Source of the DNA: Planctomycetota bacterium
Lineage (GTDB): Bacteria > Planctomycetota > Phycisphaerae > UBA1845
Assembly (NCBI GenBank): GCA_030616775.1
Contig: JAUWWQ010000036.1
Coordinates: 1 to 42,920 of the forward strand
Direction: 5' to 3'
Length of the DNA stretch: 42,920 nt
The notes beneath the pieces are model-generated. The model was not told where the DNA came from. It saw only the letters and a program-made list of their open reading frames with translations, and ran no database searches. The translations under genes and the position numbers were made by a program. Positions 25,228 through 34,187 of the stretch are shown here, piece by piece; positions within the stretch are counted from its first letter, which is position 1, and the number at the start of each line of letters is the position of its first letter.

Positions 25228-26382
25228 TTAAGGGGTTTGAGCGGTGGGCCGGTCCCCGGTAGTTCCGCGATCGGCGGCGATGATTGCTTCATAGACGTCG
25301 GTGTACGCCTCGAATGTCTGCTCGATGTGCCACTCCTGCGTCACTGATTCGGCTGCACGCTGGCCGAGCCGCTCAGCCCCGGCCCGGTTGTGCAGGAGTC
25401 GAAGAATGGCAGTAGCTAGTGCCTTAGTGTCACTATATGGCACAACCAGTCCGGTCCTCTCGTGCTCAATCAGATCGCGACACCCCGGCACGTTCGTCGT
25501 CACGATGGGACACCCCGCAGCCATCGCCTCGAGTAAGGCATTGGGAAGCCCTTCGGTCCGTGATGGAAACGCGAACACATCGGCGGCCTTGAGCAGTGCC
25601 GGGACATCGTCACGAGCACCGAGAAGATGAACACGCTCCATCAGTCCCAGCCGGCCGATCATATTTTGGAACCGCTTTCGTAGCGGCCCGTCGCCTACCA
25701 GAAGCAAGTGGGCGTCGGTACCCGCGCTTATGCTTTGGAAAGCACGAATCAATGTCCCAAGCCCTTTCACCGGATCGAGGCGTCCGACCCAAAGGATCAG
25801 TGCGCCTCCCATCGGAATACCGAGTGCCGACCGGTCGATGGGGATCGCATTTTGCAGCGGTGCCGGATCGATACCCCCTTTAACCAAACGCAGTCGATCG
25901 CGGGCGATTCTCCCGTGAGTATGGAGGTGTTCGATGACCGAGGGTGAGTTTCCGATGGTGAAGCGACAGCCGCGGTGCGTAAAGCGATCGACGAGCAGGT
26001 GCCATCGCCGCTCGACCTCCGCCGTTTGAATTTCGCAGACGACACGATCGTTCGGGAACCCGGCTTTGCGGGCCGCCCGACGAGCGGCCACGTTGGCATG
26101 GAAGAGCATAGCGTGCACGATTTCGGGCCGTTTCTTATTGATAATTCGTGCAAGCCGGCCGATGACACGGATATCCCAACTACCCCGCGCGCCGCAACCG
26201 TGTACTTCGACTCCGTCGTCGCGCAGCGTCCTGGCTACCGGGCCCAGCTCGCCGAGCGACACGACACAGGGCTCAAACCCGCGTCGCCGCATCTCAAATG
26301 CCAGGCGGCTAAGATGTAGGGGGACGCCGCCCACCCTAAGGTCGGTGATGACGTACAGGATGCTCGCAATAGTGTGGTTCAC
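25228..26382 (-). CDS. GT4-family glycosyltransferase
   Basis: The 384-residue retaining glycosyltransferase has a GT-B fold. The N-terminal half has ILYVITDLRVGGVPLHLSRL (donor-independent acceptor domain start) and HAMLFHANVAARRAA. The C-terminal half has LILWVGRLDPVKGLGTLIRA, LLLVGDGPLRKRF, and the family signature SRTEGLPNALLEAMAAGCPI with VPGCRDLI. Substrates are unknown; such enzymes build exopolysaccharide or lipid-linked glycans. The GTG start at 26382 overlaps the stop of the preceding gene (GTGA), and the longer upstream frame lies entirely over that gene. Confidence 0.88.
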   Translation of the reverse strand: MNHTIASILYVITDLRVGGVPLHLSRLAFEMRRRGFEPCVVSLGELGPVARTLRDDGVEVHGCGARGSWDIRVIGRLARIINKKRPEIVHAMLFHANVAARRAARKAGFPNDRVVCEIQTAEVERRWHLLVDRFTHRGCRFTIGNSPSVIEHLHTHGRIARDRLRLVKGGIDPAPLQNAIPIDRSALGIPMGGALILWVGRLDPVKGLGTLIRAFQSISAGTDAHLLLVGDGPLRKRFQNMIGRLGLMERVHLLGARDDVPALLKAADVFAFPSRTEGLPNALLEAMAAGCPIVTTNVPGCRDLIEHERTGLVVPYSDTKALATAILRLLHNRAGAERLGQRAAESVTQEWHIEQTFEAYTDVYEAIIAADRGTTGDRPTAQTP

Positions 26383-27032
26383 CGTGCCGTCACAGCAGTG
26401 GGTTGCTGCCCGAATGGTTGGTCGTGTGAAAGCCCATCCAGGCTTACGTGCGTCCGCATGCACTGCGCAGTAAGTGACCTGGCTATGGCACCCTCTATGC
26501 CGGCAACGTCCGCCACTTCCTGCCAGTGCGGTTTGCGAACCGCACGAACGCGCCCGGAGTCGCAGACCAAAAGCCCCCAACGGCGGGGCACCTCCTTGAC
26601 GCGCAACAGTCCGGGAGGCGTCAGCAGATAATGAAGGTTGGCGTGGGGCCGCAGCAGGCAGGTATCGAACTTGCCCAACGCTTTACTTGCGTGCCTTGGT
26701 CGGTGAGACCGACCGGCGCGAAACCGGTCCGCCCGTTCACGCAGTGCGAACGCGAATTGATGTTGTCGCCCGTGATCACGCAAAAAATCGGCACGCATTG
26801 CCTTGCACTCGATAAAAACCACGTGATGCCGATCCACCGCCGGCTCACGCTGGAAGACAACGCGGCGCGGGTTGTACCGCCGCCACCGGCCTGCAGCTAC
26901 GACATCAATCACACCCACACCGGGAACGGGTACCTCTTCGGCGATGGCCGCATAGCCCGCCTCCCACAGCCACTTGCAGGCTGCTCGCTTGAGTCGGCGG
27001 TGAAGCTCATTTTCGTTTGTCTGATGCCCCAT
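26379..27032 (-). CDS. PDDEXK-like protein resembling MmcB family
   Basis: The product has about 217 residues. After a helical start (ENELHRRLKRAACKWLWEAG) come VPVPGVGVIDVVAAGR with a likely catalytic Asp, and VVFIECKAMRADFLRD with the E-x-K of a PDDEXK nuclease core. Later YLLTPPGLLRVKEVPRRWGLLVCDSGRVRAVRKP fits the MmcB-type pattern, where a strand ending LTPPG is followed by WGLL. MmcB-like proteins are linked to DNA damage repair, but activity here is an inference. ATG 27032 was preferred to GTG 27065; neither has a clear ribosome site. It is translationally coupled to the glycosyltransferase gene, an odd pairing. Confidence 0.6.
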   Translation of the reverse strand: MGHQTNENELHRRLKRAACKWLWEAGYAAIAEEVPVPGVGVIDVVAAGRWRRYNPRRVVFQREPAVDRHHVVFIECKAMRADFLRDHGRQHQFAFALRERADRFRAGRSHRPRHASKALGKFDTCLLRPHANLHYLLTPPGLLRVKEVPRRWGLLVCDSGRVRAVRKPHWQEVADVAGIEGAIARSLTAQCMRTHVSLDGLSHDQPFGQQPTAVTAR

Positions 27033-27077
27033 ACCTTCGGCAAACCGCTCACCACGCGGTGACACGCAGCGCTACGG

Positions 27078-28007
27078 CTAATAGTCCTTCCGCGCGAACG
27101 TCCACATGGCCAACAGGACAACGACGATCTCAAACAACAACGACGAACCGATCGAATAGAACTGATTTTTCGCAAGCTCCTGTTCCTCGACTTGACGGGC
27201 GCGCTCCAGGTCAGTGACCGCGTCCAGATCGAAATAGGGAAAGGAATCGATACTGGTTCCGGCCTGAGACCAGCTTGCGGCCAGATACACGAAGTCCCCC
27301 GTCTTGGGCGGGATCCAGCTTAGCACGCGCGCTGCTGCATAGACCGTACGCCGCTTCTTCAGCTCGGGGAATGTTTCGAACACGTTTGGGGCCTGATGGA
27401 TCAGCGCGAACAACACCCAGGCGAGCAGAGTCAAAAGGATTGCCGCCACCGCGCTTCGCGTCTTGACGGCTACCAGAACCGAGACGCAATACAGGTAGCT
27501 GAACAGGAGCACCAGAAACACGATCGACAGCAGATAACCCGGCGCCCATACACCCCATCGCAGCCACATGACCAGAAAGGTCAGGACGAAGAACAGCGTT
27601 CCCTGCAACACCACGAACACCATGGTCGCGAAATACTTGTACAGAAAGAGTCTGGCCCGGTTGATCGGCTTCGCCAGCACCACATCCAAGGCACCGCGTT
27701 CCGTAAAAGCCGGAAAAGCACCGGCGGTGGCGATGATCATGAGCGTAACACCGATCCACCCCATCATCGTGTTGGCCAGTAGATACACGACAAACCCCAC
27801 GAGATTCGCTCGCCCGATATCCGAGAGAGGATTGAACCGGTCGCTCTCGGTTGACCACATGCCGAAGAAGAGGGTGACTTCCTCACCATCAAACCCGACA
27901 CCGAGCATCGACAGGGTAATCAGGAGTGTGAGGCCAACGAGGATCCAAAAGATCTTGCGATCGAGGGACTCGCGGAGGCTGTCAACAATCAGCGCCCAGA
28001 ACTGCAT
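27078..28007 (-). CDS. ABC-2 type transporter permease
   Basis: The 309-residue membrane protein has six or so helices in the ABC-2 arrangement: an N-terminal amphipathic part (FWALIVDSLRESLDRKIFW), first helix LVGLTLLITLSML, a long extracytoplasmic loop (about 38-70), TERGALDVVLAKPINRARLFLYK before the central helices, and a last helix before FARKDY. The conserved LAKPINR motif is the coupling region of such permeases. It follows its ATPase gene by 30 bases. Export substrate is unknown. Confidence 0.88.
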   Translation of the reverse strand: MQFWALIVDSLRESLDRKIFWILVGLTLLITLSMLGVGFDGEEVTLFFGMWSTESDRFNPLSDIGRANLVGFVVYLLANTMMGWIGVTLMIIATAGAFPAFTERGALDVVLAKPINRARLFLYKYFATMVFVVLQGTLFFVLTFLVMWLRWGVWAPGYLLSIVFLVLLFSYLYCVSVLVAVKTRSAVAAILLTLLAWVLFALIHQAPNVFETFPELKKRRTVYAAARVLSWIPPKTGDFVYLAASWSQAGTSIDSFPYFDLDAVTDLERARQVEEQELAKNQFYSIGSSLLFEIVVVLLAMWTFARKDY

Positions 28008-28037
28008 GAATCCGATGCTCCTTCGATCGGTACTACC

Positions 28038-28994
28038 TTACGGGTGCATAGGCCTGGCCACCGGTGTGGCTGACTGGTCGGCTAGCACCTGTACGAGAAT
28101 ATCCTCCAGGCTAAACCGGTGCGGCTGGACGGATTCGATCGACAGGCCCGCGGCGCGGAGCAGGTCGATCATGGCGTTGACCTTGCCCGTGTCATGACCC
28201 GACACCGTTATGACATTGGCGCCCAGTGAGACACCGAGCGCCTCAACCTTCTCCTGGATTACCCCTGCGTCGCCGGAAAACGCGATCCGATACTCGACGG
28301 TCTCCTCCGTCAATTCGTTGAGCGTCCCTTGCCTGGCGACCAGGCCGTCCACAAGAATCGCCACACGGTCGCAGATCATCTCGAGCTCGCTGAGCAGGTG
28401 CGAGTTCAGAAAGACAGTTTTGCCGGCGCTCTTGAGCTCCAAAAGAAGTTCGCGGACATCCCGACGCCCTACCGGATCAAGCCCGTCGGTGGGCTCGTCC
28501 AGAACGATCAGCTCCGGATCATTCATCAGCGCCTGGGCGATCCCCAGCCGTTGAAGCATCCCCTTGGAGTACTTGTCGATACGCGTCGTCGCCCACTCCG
28601 ACATACCGACGCGATCGAGCAGCCGGGCTGCGTTGGCCTTGCGACGGGATCGTGGCACTTTACCGAGGGCCGCATAGTAGTCGAGCAGTTGTGCTCCGGT
28701 CAGATACCCGGGGAATCGATGGTCCTCCGGCAGATAACCGGTGCGGGCGAGCTTGCCACGGTGGCCCATCGGACGGCCAAGAAGCGTCCCCAGCGCGTGC
28801 GTCGGCCTCACCACCGTCATCATGATCTTCACCAACGTGGTCTTGCCCGCCCCGTTGGGTCCCAGCAAACCGAAGATCTCACCCCGACCGACCTGGATGT
28901 TCACTCCACGGAGGGCATGAATCGTCTTGCCGTACGTCTTGTGCACGTCGATCAGGTCGACCGCCCAGTTTGTCATCTCGGTTATGCCGACCAT
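28038..28994 (-). CDS. ABC transporter ATP-binding protein
   Basis: The 318-residue ATPase has Walker A GLLGPNGAGKTTLVK, the signature YSKGMLQRLGIAQAL (a KGM variant of LSGGQ), Walker B LIVLDEPTDGLDP, and HLLSELEMICDRVAIL with the switch histidine. A C-terminal domain of about 90 residues (ETVEYRIAFSGDAG onward) is typical of drug/polymer export ATPases of the CcmA/DrrA type. ATG 28994 has GAGGG nearby and overlaps the miaA end by 13 bases. It powers the neighbouring permease. Confidence 0.93.
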   Translation of the reverse strand: MVGITEMTNWAVDLIDVHKTYGKTIHALRGVNIQVGRGEIFGLLGPNGAGKTTLVKIMMTVVRPTHALGTLLGRPMGHRGKLARTGYLPEDHRFPGYLTGAQLLDYYAALGKVPRSRRKANAARLLDRVGMSEWATTRIDKYSKGMLQRLGIAQALMNDPELIVLDEPTDGLDPVGRRDVRELLLELKSAGKTVFLNSHLLSELEMICDRVAILVDGLVARQGTLNELTEETVEYRIAFSGDAGVIQEKVEALGVSLGANVITVSGHDTGKVNAMIDLLRAAGLSIESVQPHRFSLEDILVQVLADQSATPVARPMHP

Positions 28995-29920
28995 AACGAC
29001 CCTCGGCGCTGAAACAGTTCGCCGGCGGCCTCGGACACCATCGTATCCGGGGCCAGATCAATCCACTCGGTCTTGCGGAACCGTTTGAACCAGGTCCGCT
29101 GGGCCTTGGCGAACTGACGTGTGTTGATTTTGATCATTTCGAGCGCGTCCGCAAGAGACACATTACCTTCGAGATGCTGTAAGATCTCGGCGTACCCTAA
29201 TGCCTGACGGGCCGCCGTGCTCAGCGGTTTCGGCTCGGCCAACAACGATTTCACCTCGTCAATGAGGCCGGCGTTGATCATGCTTGTCACCCGTTCGTTG
29301 GTACGATGGTTCTGGTCCGCCAGCTCGCGGCGCACGCCAATCAAAATATAGTCGAATCTGGCACGCTCTAGATCCCACTGGGCCTGAAGCGCACTGATCG
29401 GCTTGCCGGTAAGCTCAAACACCTCCAGCGCCCGGACGATACGCCGCAGGTCGTTGGGATGAATCCTATCAGCGGCCCGCGGATCAACCTCCTGCAACTG
29501 CCGGTGCAACGTTGCGGATCCGTGTGCCGCAGCCGCCTCGTGCAGGCGGGCTCGGATTTTCGGATCGGCGCCCGGCCCCTCGAACAGACCTTCGGTCAAG
29601 GCTTTGAGATACAGCGGTGTCCCGCCCACCACAAAGACCGGTTTATCACGTGTTTGAATGTCAGCGATCGCCCGCTCGGCGTGCTCGACGTATTTGGCCA
29701 CGGAGAAGTCCTCGGAGGGCTCAACCACATCAATGACGTGATGCGGTATCTCACGACGGATTTCGGACGAGGGCTTGGCTGTCCCGACATCCATCCGGCG
29801 GTAGACCTTCATCGAGTCCAGGCTGACGATCTCCCCGCCGGTTCGCTTGGCCAGCTCCCGCCCAAGCGAACCTTTGCCCACCCCAGTGCATCCAATGATG
29901 AAGGTAACTGGCCGTTGCAT
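28982..29920 (-). CDS. miaA: tRNA dimethylallyltransferase
   Basis: The 312-residue enzyme transfers a dimethylallyl group to A37 of tRNAs that read UNN codons. It shows the P-loop GCTGVGKGS (the usual second residue proline is cysteine here), DSMKVYRRMDVGTAKPS, PHHVIDVVEPSEDFSVAKY, VVGGTPLYLKALTEGLFEG, NDLRRIVRALEVFELTGKP and a C-terminal INTRQFAKAQRTWFKRF, all characteristic of MiaA. It is followed by the ABC ATPase gene with overlap. Confidence 0.96.
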   Translation of the reverse strand: MQRPVTFIIGCTGVGKGSLGRELAKRTGGEIVSLDSMKVYRRMDVGTAKPSSEIRREIPHHVIDVVEPSEDFSVAKYVEHAERAIADIQTRDKPVFVVGGTPLYLKALTEGLFEGPGADPKIRARLHEAAAAHGSATLHRQLQEVDPRAADRIHPNDLRRIVRALEVFELTGKPISALQAQWDLERARFDYILIGVRRELADQNHRTNERVTSMINAGLIDEVKSLLAEPKPLSTAARQALGYAEILQHLEGNVSLADALEMIKINTRQFAKAQRTWFKRFRKTEWIDLAPDTMVSEAAGELFQRRGSLWSA

Positions 29921-30114
29921 TGCCTAGTCAACGTCGGTCGTGAAAGCTCAAGGACTTGATCGAGTTCACGCTGGGAACAGCACGCAGTGCTCGGGCGGCT
30001 TTCCAGTGTGTCGAACCGCTTTCTGTACGCTGAGACCGGCTGCGATGCGGGTCCGGCAACGGGATCGAGCTACATCACAGGTCGCCAAGCGTCGTACGGA
30101 GTCGACAATCAGCG

Positions 30115-30378
30115 CTAAGCACAAACCACGCGGGTGACTTCGGGAATCTGTTGTTTGAGATTGCGCTCGATCCCCTGGCTGAGGGTCATCGAAGCAGCCG
30201 GGCAGCCCATACAGGCGCCCTGCAAGCGAACCTGAACGACGCCCGCCGCATCCACGTCGACCAACTCGATGTCACCGCCGTCGGCCTGGAGCATAGGTCG
30301 TAGGGTATCGAGTACGGCCGCTACGCGATCGCGCAGCGTCGGCGTCGGTTTGGAGCCTATTTCCGCTGAATCAGTCAT
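30115..30378 (-). CDS. NifU C-terminal domain (Nfu-type) Fe-S scaffold
   Basis: The 87-residue protein has the Nfu pattern: RDRVAAVLDTLRPMLQADGG, then DIELVDVD, VQVRLQGACMGCPAASMTL with the CMGC cysteine pair that holds a 4Fe-4S cluster, and EVTRVVCA at the end. Stand-alone Nfu proteins carry clusters to target apoproteins. The gene lies alone, with a 194-bp gap before miaA in which I see no feature. Confidence 0.93.
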   Translation of the reverse strand: MTDSAEIGSKPTPTLRDRVAAVLDTLRPMLQADGGDIELVDVDAAGVVQVRLQGACMGCPAASMTLSQGIERNLKQQIPEVTRVVCA

Positions 30379-31034
30379 GTGCCTTATCTCCGCCGGAACC
30401 AGCCGGTAAGGGCTGGCTTCGGACGCCCGATAACAATCCCAACCGGCAGTCGCACCGTTTTTGAACCGTGTCCTAGCCTGTGACCAAGCTTACTGCCTCG
30501 GTCACCGCGCAGCAACCCCCGGTTCACCATGTCGGACACTCCGTAGCGTGTTCGATTCCGGCGGACCGGGAAGAGATCAGTCCCGGACTGAGTACGCCGC
30601 GTCAAGGGCACCGCAACCGGCCAAGACCAGGTCGTTGCGAAATTGGGCGTCAGACAGATTGAAAGCCGGGCTGGGGGCCTGGCCTCGGCTCGCTGGACCG
30701 AGAATCCCTTCTCGGTCCTCTGGCAGGTGCCGAGAGAGGATTCCCGGCACAGCGTATAGTCGTATTACTTGCGAAACAGGGCATCAGGTTCTTGCGAAAG
30801 GAGTCGGCAGATGAGTCGAGGGCCTGACCGAGGGCCCGGCCTCGGCTTGACACACTGCCAGCGATACCGCAAGCTTGGCAAGCGATTGGACTGACGCGGC
30901 AGTCTGCCAGTACGGTAACCCACCATGCCGGTCGCGGACGCGGACTTTCATGGCCGAATGAGCGTCGCGGGCCGACTCCCTGGTCAACGCTGCAAAGCCT
31001 TCGGTGACGTGAGCGCCCAAGGGGGAGAACCTGT
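30379..31034. other. Gene-poor stretch containing a 62-bp repeat
   Basis: No convincing gene is found in about 650 bases. Small minus-strand frames (for example around 30384-30611) have no ribosome site or recognisable content. The stretch holds one exact-length copy of the double-hairpin repeat and GC-rich sequence rich in GGCCTCGG-type words. The ribosome site GGGGGAG at its right end belongs to the next gene. Confidence 0.5.
30692..30753. repeat. 62-bp double-hairpin repeat, copy 2
   Basis: Same orientation as the copy at 5419. Hairpin one GGACCGAGAA-TCCC-TTCTCGGTCC is perfect. In hairpin two (GTGCCGAGAG-AGGA-TTCCCGGCAC) the arms have changed slightly, so the element is older or decaying. 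The linker reads TCTGGCAG. Confidence 0.85.
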
Positions 31035-32075
31035 ATGCTGAAGCCCAGTACATGCTATGTGGCCTCGGCCTGCATTGCGCTCGCATGGGCGACAACCTCT
31101 GTCCACGCTCAGGAAGTCCTGTCGGACGATGCAGTGATTGACGGAATTCGAGGTCGCAGTGACATCGGCCCGTCTGATCAGCGCCGGATTGCCGCGTGGG
31201 TGGACGGTGAAATCGAGAAGTTCACTGAGTTCCTGCCGTTCCGAAAGAGGTTTGACCAGCAATTTAATGACGCGAAAAATTCGGAGCAGTTCCGTGTTCA
31301 GTTGGCTACGCAGACCGCGCAAGTGGCGGCCCAGCAATTCGTAAACCCGGACCTGAGTGGCGATGTCGCCCATGCCCTGACGCAGGTTCTGACTGATATG
31401 AATCGCCGGGAGACGTTTCCCGGGTTTATCGCGGGACTCAAATCATCCGATGTACGAGCCCGCTATTTCTGCGCCAAGGGGTTGATTGCACTGCAGGACT
31501 GGATCGCCGGCGACAAGGCCAGGCTCGACCAAACCGTCCAAGCACTTCGTGAGGCCGGGCTGGGTGAAACGGATCCGGTGGTGTCAGGTCGGATTTATGA
31601 GGCTCTGGCGTTCCCCGGCCAAGTTGCGGACGTCTTTGACGTCTACTTGGCGTTCTTTGACAAACGCCTCACGGCACGCCGCGGCCCGGCCGTTGTTGCG
31701 GACGGTGCGGAAAACTACGCCTACGAGTTCTTCCGTTCGCGCGGAGTGCTGGGAGTCCTCAACGCCGACCAGAAATCGAGACTAGTAGCCCGCATAGCGG
31801 TGTTTCTGCGGATGGACGCCGAGCGGTACAACAACCCCAATCTGAAGTTCGACGAAATCGACCGGCTGGAGCGCGCCCTCGACGGGGCGGAGGATATCTT
31901 GACGATATTGGCCGGGGCCACGGGGGGAAAGATACGCGATGAGCTGTCTTCCGGCGGGCACGGCAGCCGAGCGGCGATTCTGCAAGAAGCGTACAAGTGG
32001 GTGGGTGACCCGGAGACAAAGCAGCCCGGCGCCTTGAACACCGCCCCGTGGGACGTCCCGGTGGGTGCGCCCTAA
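31035..32075 (+). CDS. Secreted helical (HEAT-like) protein
   Basis: The 346-residue protein has a signal peptide (about 1-26, ending TTSVHAQE, cleavage likely after VHA). The rest is mainly alpha-helical, with one HEAT-like stretch (SSDVRARYFCAKGLIALQD) that suggests a helical solenoid. Later come DVFDVYLAFFDKRL and a proline-rich end. I cannot assign a family. The ribosome site GGGGGAG lies 7 bases before ATG 31035. It precedes the peptide-transporter genes on the same strand but is separated by a repeat, so shared function is uncertain. Confidence 0.65.
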   Translation: MLKPSTCYVASACIALAWATTSVHAQEVLSDDAVIDGIRGRSDIGPSDQRRIAAWVDGEIEKFTEFLPFRKRFDQQFNDAKNSEQFRVQLATQTAQVAAQQFVNPDLSGDVAHALTQVLTDMNRRETFPGFIAGLKSSDVRARYFCAKGLIALQDWIAGDKARLDQTVQALREAGLGETDPVVSGRIYEALAFPGQVADVFDVYLAFFDKRLTARRGPAVVADGAENYAYEFFRSRGVLGVLNADQKSRLVARIAVFLRMDAERYNNPNLKFDEIDRLERALDGAEDILTILAGATGGKIRDELSSGGHGSRAAILQEAYKWVGDPETKQPGALNTAPWDVPVGAP

Positions 32076-32145
32076 TGAGGCCTTGGAGCCTAGTTTCTAA
32101 GTATCTAGAAACCAGTACCGTGGTTCGCAAGTGATAGGATGGTAC

Positions 32146-32207
32146 GCTGTGCCGAGAATCCTTGCTCGGCACCTGCCAGAGGACCGAGAAGGGATTCTCG
32201 GTCCAGC
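32146..32207. repeat. 62-bp double-hairpin repeat, copy 3 (inverted)
   Basis: This is the reverse complement arrangement of the copies at 5419 and 30692: GTGCCGAGAA-TCCT-TGCTCGGCAC first, then GGACCGAGAA-GGGA-TTCTCGGTCC. Terminal bases are GCTG and CAGC. It lies 36 bases before the start of the binding-protein gene, and the longer open frame that begins at 32139 reads through it. Confidence 0.85.
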
Positions 32208-32243
32208 AATGATAGTCGCGATTTTTATGAAACACGGTACTCG

Positions 32244-34187
32244 ATGGTACGTAATCTCTTCTTTATCTGCGGCGCACTCTTAGCAACAACTCTCTCGATT
32301 TACATATTCAGCTCCACGGAACCCCGGGCAGATTTCACCTACGTCAATCCCTCCGGCATCCACACTCTGGACCCGGCACGGATGAGTTGGACGCAGGATT
32401 TCCGCGTCGCCCTGAACATCTGGGAGGGGCTCACGACGTGGCATCCTCAGACGTTGGAGCCCATCGAGGGTGCCGCTCTGTTCCCACCGGGGGTGTCGGA
32501 TGACGGGCTGACGTACAGGTTCGCGATCCGCGAAGACGCGCGTTGGTCCAACGGCGATCCGGTTACGGCGCGCGATTTTCTGCGCGGGTGGCGACGGGGC
32601 ATGGAGCCTGGAACGGCCACCGACTACACGTTCCTCTTCACGGAGAACGTCGCCGGAGCGGGTGAGTACGTCCAGTGGCGACGCGAGGCCGTGGGGGGTC
32701 TGACGGCCCTTGCGCGGCTGCGTGATGGCTGGGGGGTCAGCGGCGAGCAGGCGAAAGCCATCGTGCGAAATCCTGTGTTCGAGCAGATCGAGACCGCCGT
32801 CGACGGGACTCTGTTCAAGCCGGCGAAGAACGACGGAAACGAAGCATGGGAGCGGATTGCAACTGAGCTTGGCGAAGCGGGTGTTGATTGGAGCAGCTTT
32901 TACAACCGGGTGTTTGAGACGCATATTCTGGAGTTCGATACTCGTTTTGACGCCGTCGGCCTGAAGGCGCCTGATGATCAGACGTTTGTAATCCAACTGA
33001 AGCGACCCTGCCCGTACTTACTCGACTTGATAGCTCTCCCGATCTTTTTGCCCTGCCATGAGTCGATCGAGCTTTTACGCGAGCGGTATCGTGGTGCACC
33101 GATCACTGCAGAAGGTTTGGTCGTCTATGATCCCCAGTGGACAAAGCCGGACTACCATCGCAACGACTACCCCGGCCTGTTGACCAACGGTCCATATCGC
33201 TTAAGCGATTGGACGTTCAAACGTCGTGCCCGGCTGACAGTCAACCCGCACCATCGAATGGCACGCACTGTCACATGTCGCACTGTGGACATGGCGGTAT
33301 ATGACAACATCAGCGCGTCGATTATGGCCTATGAGGCAGGTGACGTTGATTTCCTGCCGGCGATGGACGTGCCCTACGATCACGAGATTGCACGCCTGGC
33401 CCGAAGCGGCGAGCGACCGGACTTTCATCTGTGCCACGTGTCGGCTACATACTTTCTCAACTTCAACTGTGTCAGCAAGAGTGTGGATGGTCGGAAAAAC
33501 CCTTTTACCGATCGCCGGATGCGGAAAGCGTTTGCCCTGGCTGTGGACAAGCAGCGGATTGTTGACAAGGTGTTGACACGGGGCGATCGTGTGGCCTATA
33601 GCTTCGTGCCGCCCAATACCATCCCAGGATATCAGCCTCCAGCCGGACTGAGCATGGATGTGGACCAGGCACGTCGGCTTCTCGGCGAGGCGGGCTATCC
33701 GGATGGAACCGGACTAGGCCCGGTCGAACTCCTTTACACACCGAGTGACGAGCGCGTTTGTCAGGCTCTGGCCCGTATGTGGGAGCAGGCCCTGGGGGTT
33801 CGCGTTGAACTGAGAAGCAAGGAAAGCAAGACCTTCGCCGAGGACAAGGCCAACCACCGCTACATGATCGCGCGTGGGAACTGGTACGCCGACTACAATG
33901 ATCCGACGACCTTCCTTGATTGTCTTGGCACCGGTAACGGCAACAACGACAGCGGATACAGCAATCCGCGATATGACGCCATATTGGCTGAGGCCAATAC
34001 CGCTTGCAACCCGAAGAGGCGTTCGGCCTTGCTCCGGCAGGCGGAGTCGATAATCGTGGAGAAGGATCTGCCTATCCTGCCCATCCTGCACTATGCCACT
34101 CCCATCGCCATCAAACCTCATGTTAAGGGTCTGTATGTCAACGGGCGGTTATGGTTTCCGTTCCGCTATGTGAAGGTGGAACGATGA
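32244..34187 (+). CDS. Peptide ABC transporter substrate-binding protein
   Basis: The 647-residue protein belongs to the SBP_bac_5 (OppA/DppA) family. It has an N-terminal hydrophobic signal/anchor (MVRNLFFICGALLATTLSIY), then IHTLDPARMSWTQDFRVALN, EGLTTWHPQTLEPIEGAA, YRFAIREDARWSNGDPVTA with FLRGWRR, NGPYRLSDW, MRKAFALAVDKQRIV and WYADYNDPTTFLDCL. It is about 100 residues longer than usual because of an insertion near residues 145-230. ATG 32244 is chosen: the frame to 32139 is only repeat-derived. No clear ribosome site is visible. It binds peptides for the two permeases that follow. Confidence 0.92.
   Translation: MVRNLFFICGALLATTLSIYIFSSTEPRADFTYVNPSGIHTLDPARMSWTQDFRVALNIWEGLTTWHPQTLEPIEGAALFPPGVSDDGLTYRFAIREDARWSNGDPVTARDFLRGWRRGMEPGTATDYTFLFTENVAGAGEYVQWRREAVGGLTALARLRDGWGVSGEQAKAIVRNPVFEQIETAVDGTLFKPAKNDGNEAWERIATELGEAGVDWSSFYNRVFETHILEFDTRFDAVGLKAPDDQTFVIQLKRPCPYLLDLIALPIFLPCHESIELLRERYRGAPITAEGLVVYDPQWTKPDYHRNDYPGLLTNGPYRLSDWTFKRRARLTVNPHHRMARTVTCRTVDMAVYDNISASIMAYEAGDVDFLPAMDVPYDHEIARLARSGERPDFHLCHVSATYFLNFNCVSKSVDGRKNPFTDRRMRKAFALAVDKQRIVDKVLTRGDRVAYSFVPPNTIPGYQPPAGLSMDVDQARRLLGEAGYPDGTGLGPVELLYTPSDERVCQALARMWEQALGVRVELRSKESKTFAEDKANHRYMIARGNWYADYNDPTTFLDCLGTGNGNNDSGYSNPRYDAILAEANTACNPKRRSALLRQAESIIVEKDLPILPILHYATPIAIKPHVKGLYVNGRLWFPFRYVKVER

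Noticed and set aside
30384-30611. 75-aa minus-strand frame after the Nfu gene region
   Set aside because: No ribosome site, arginine/glycine-rich shadow-type composition and no recognisable domain.
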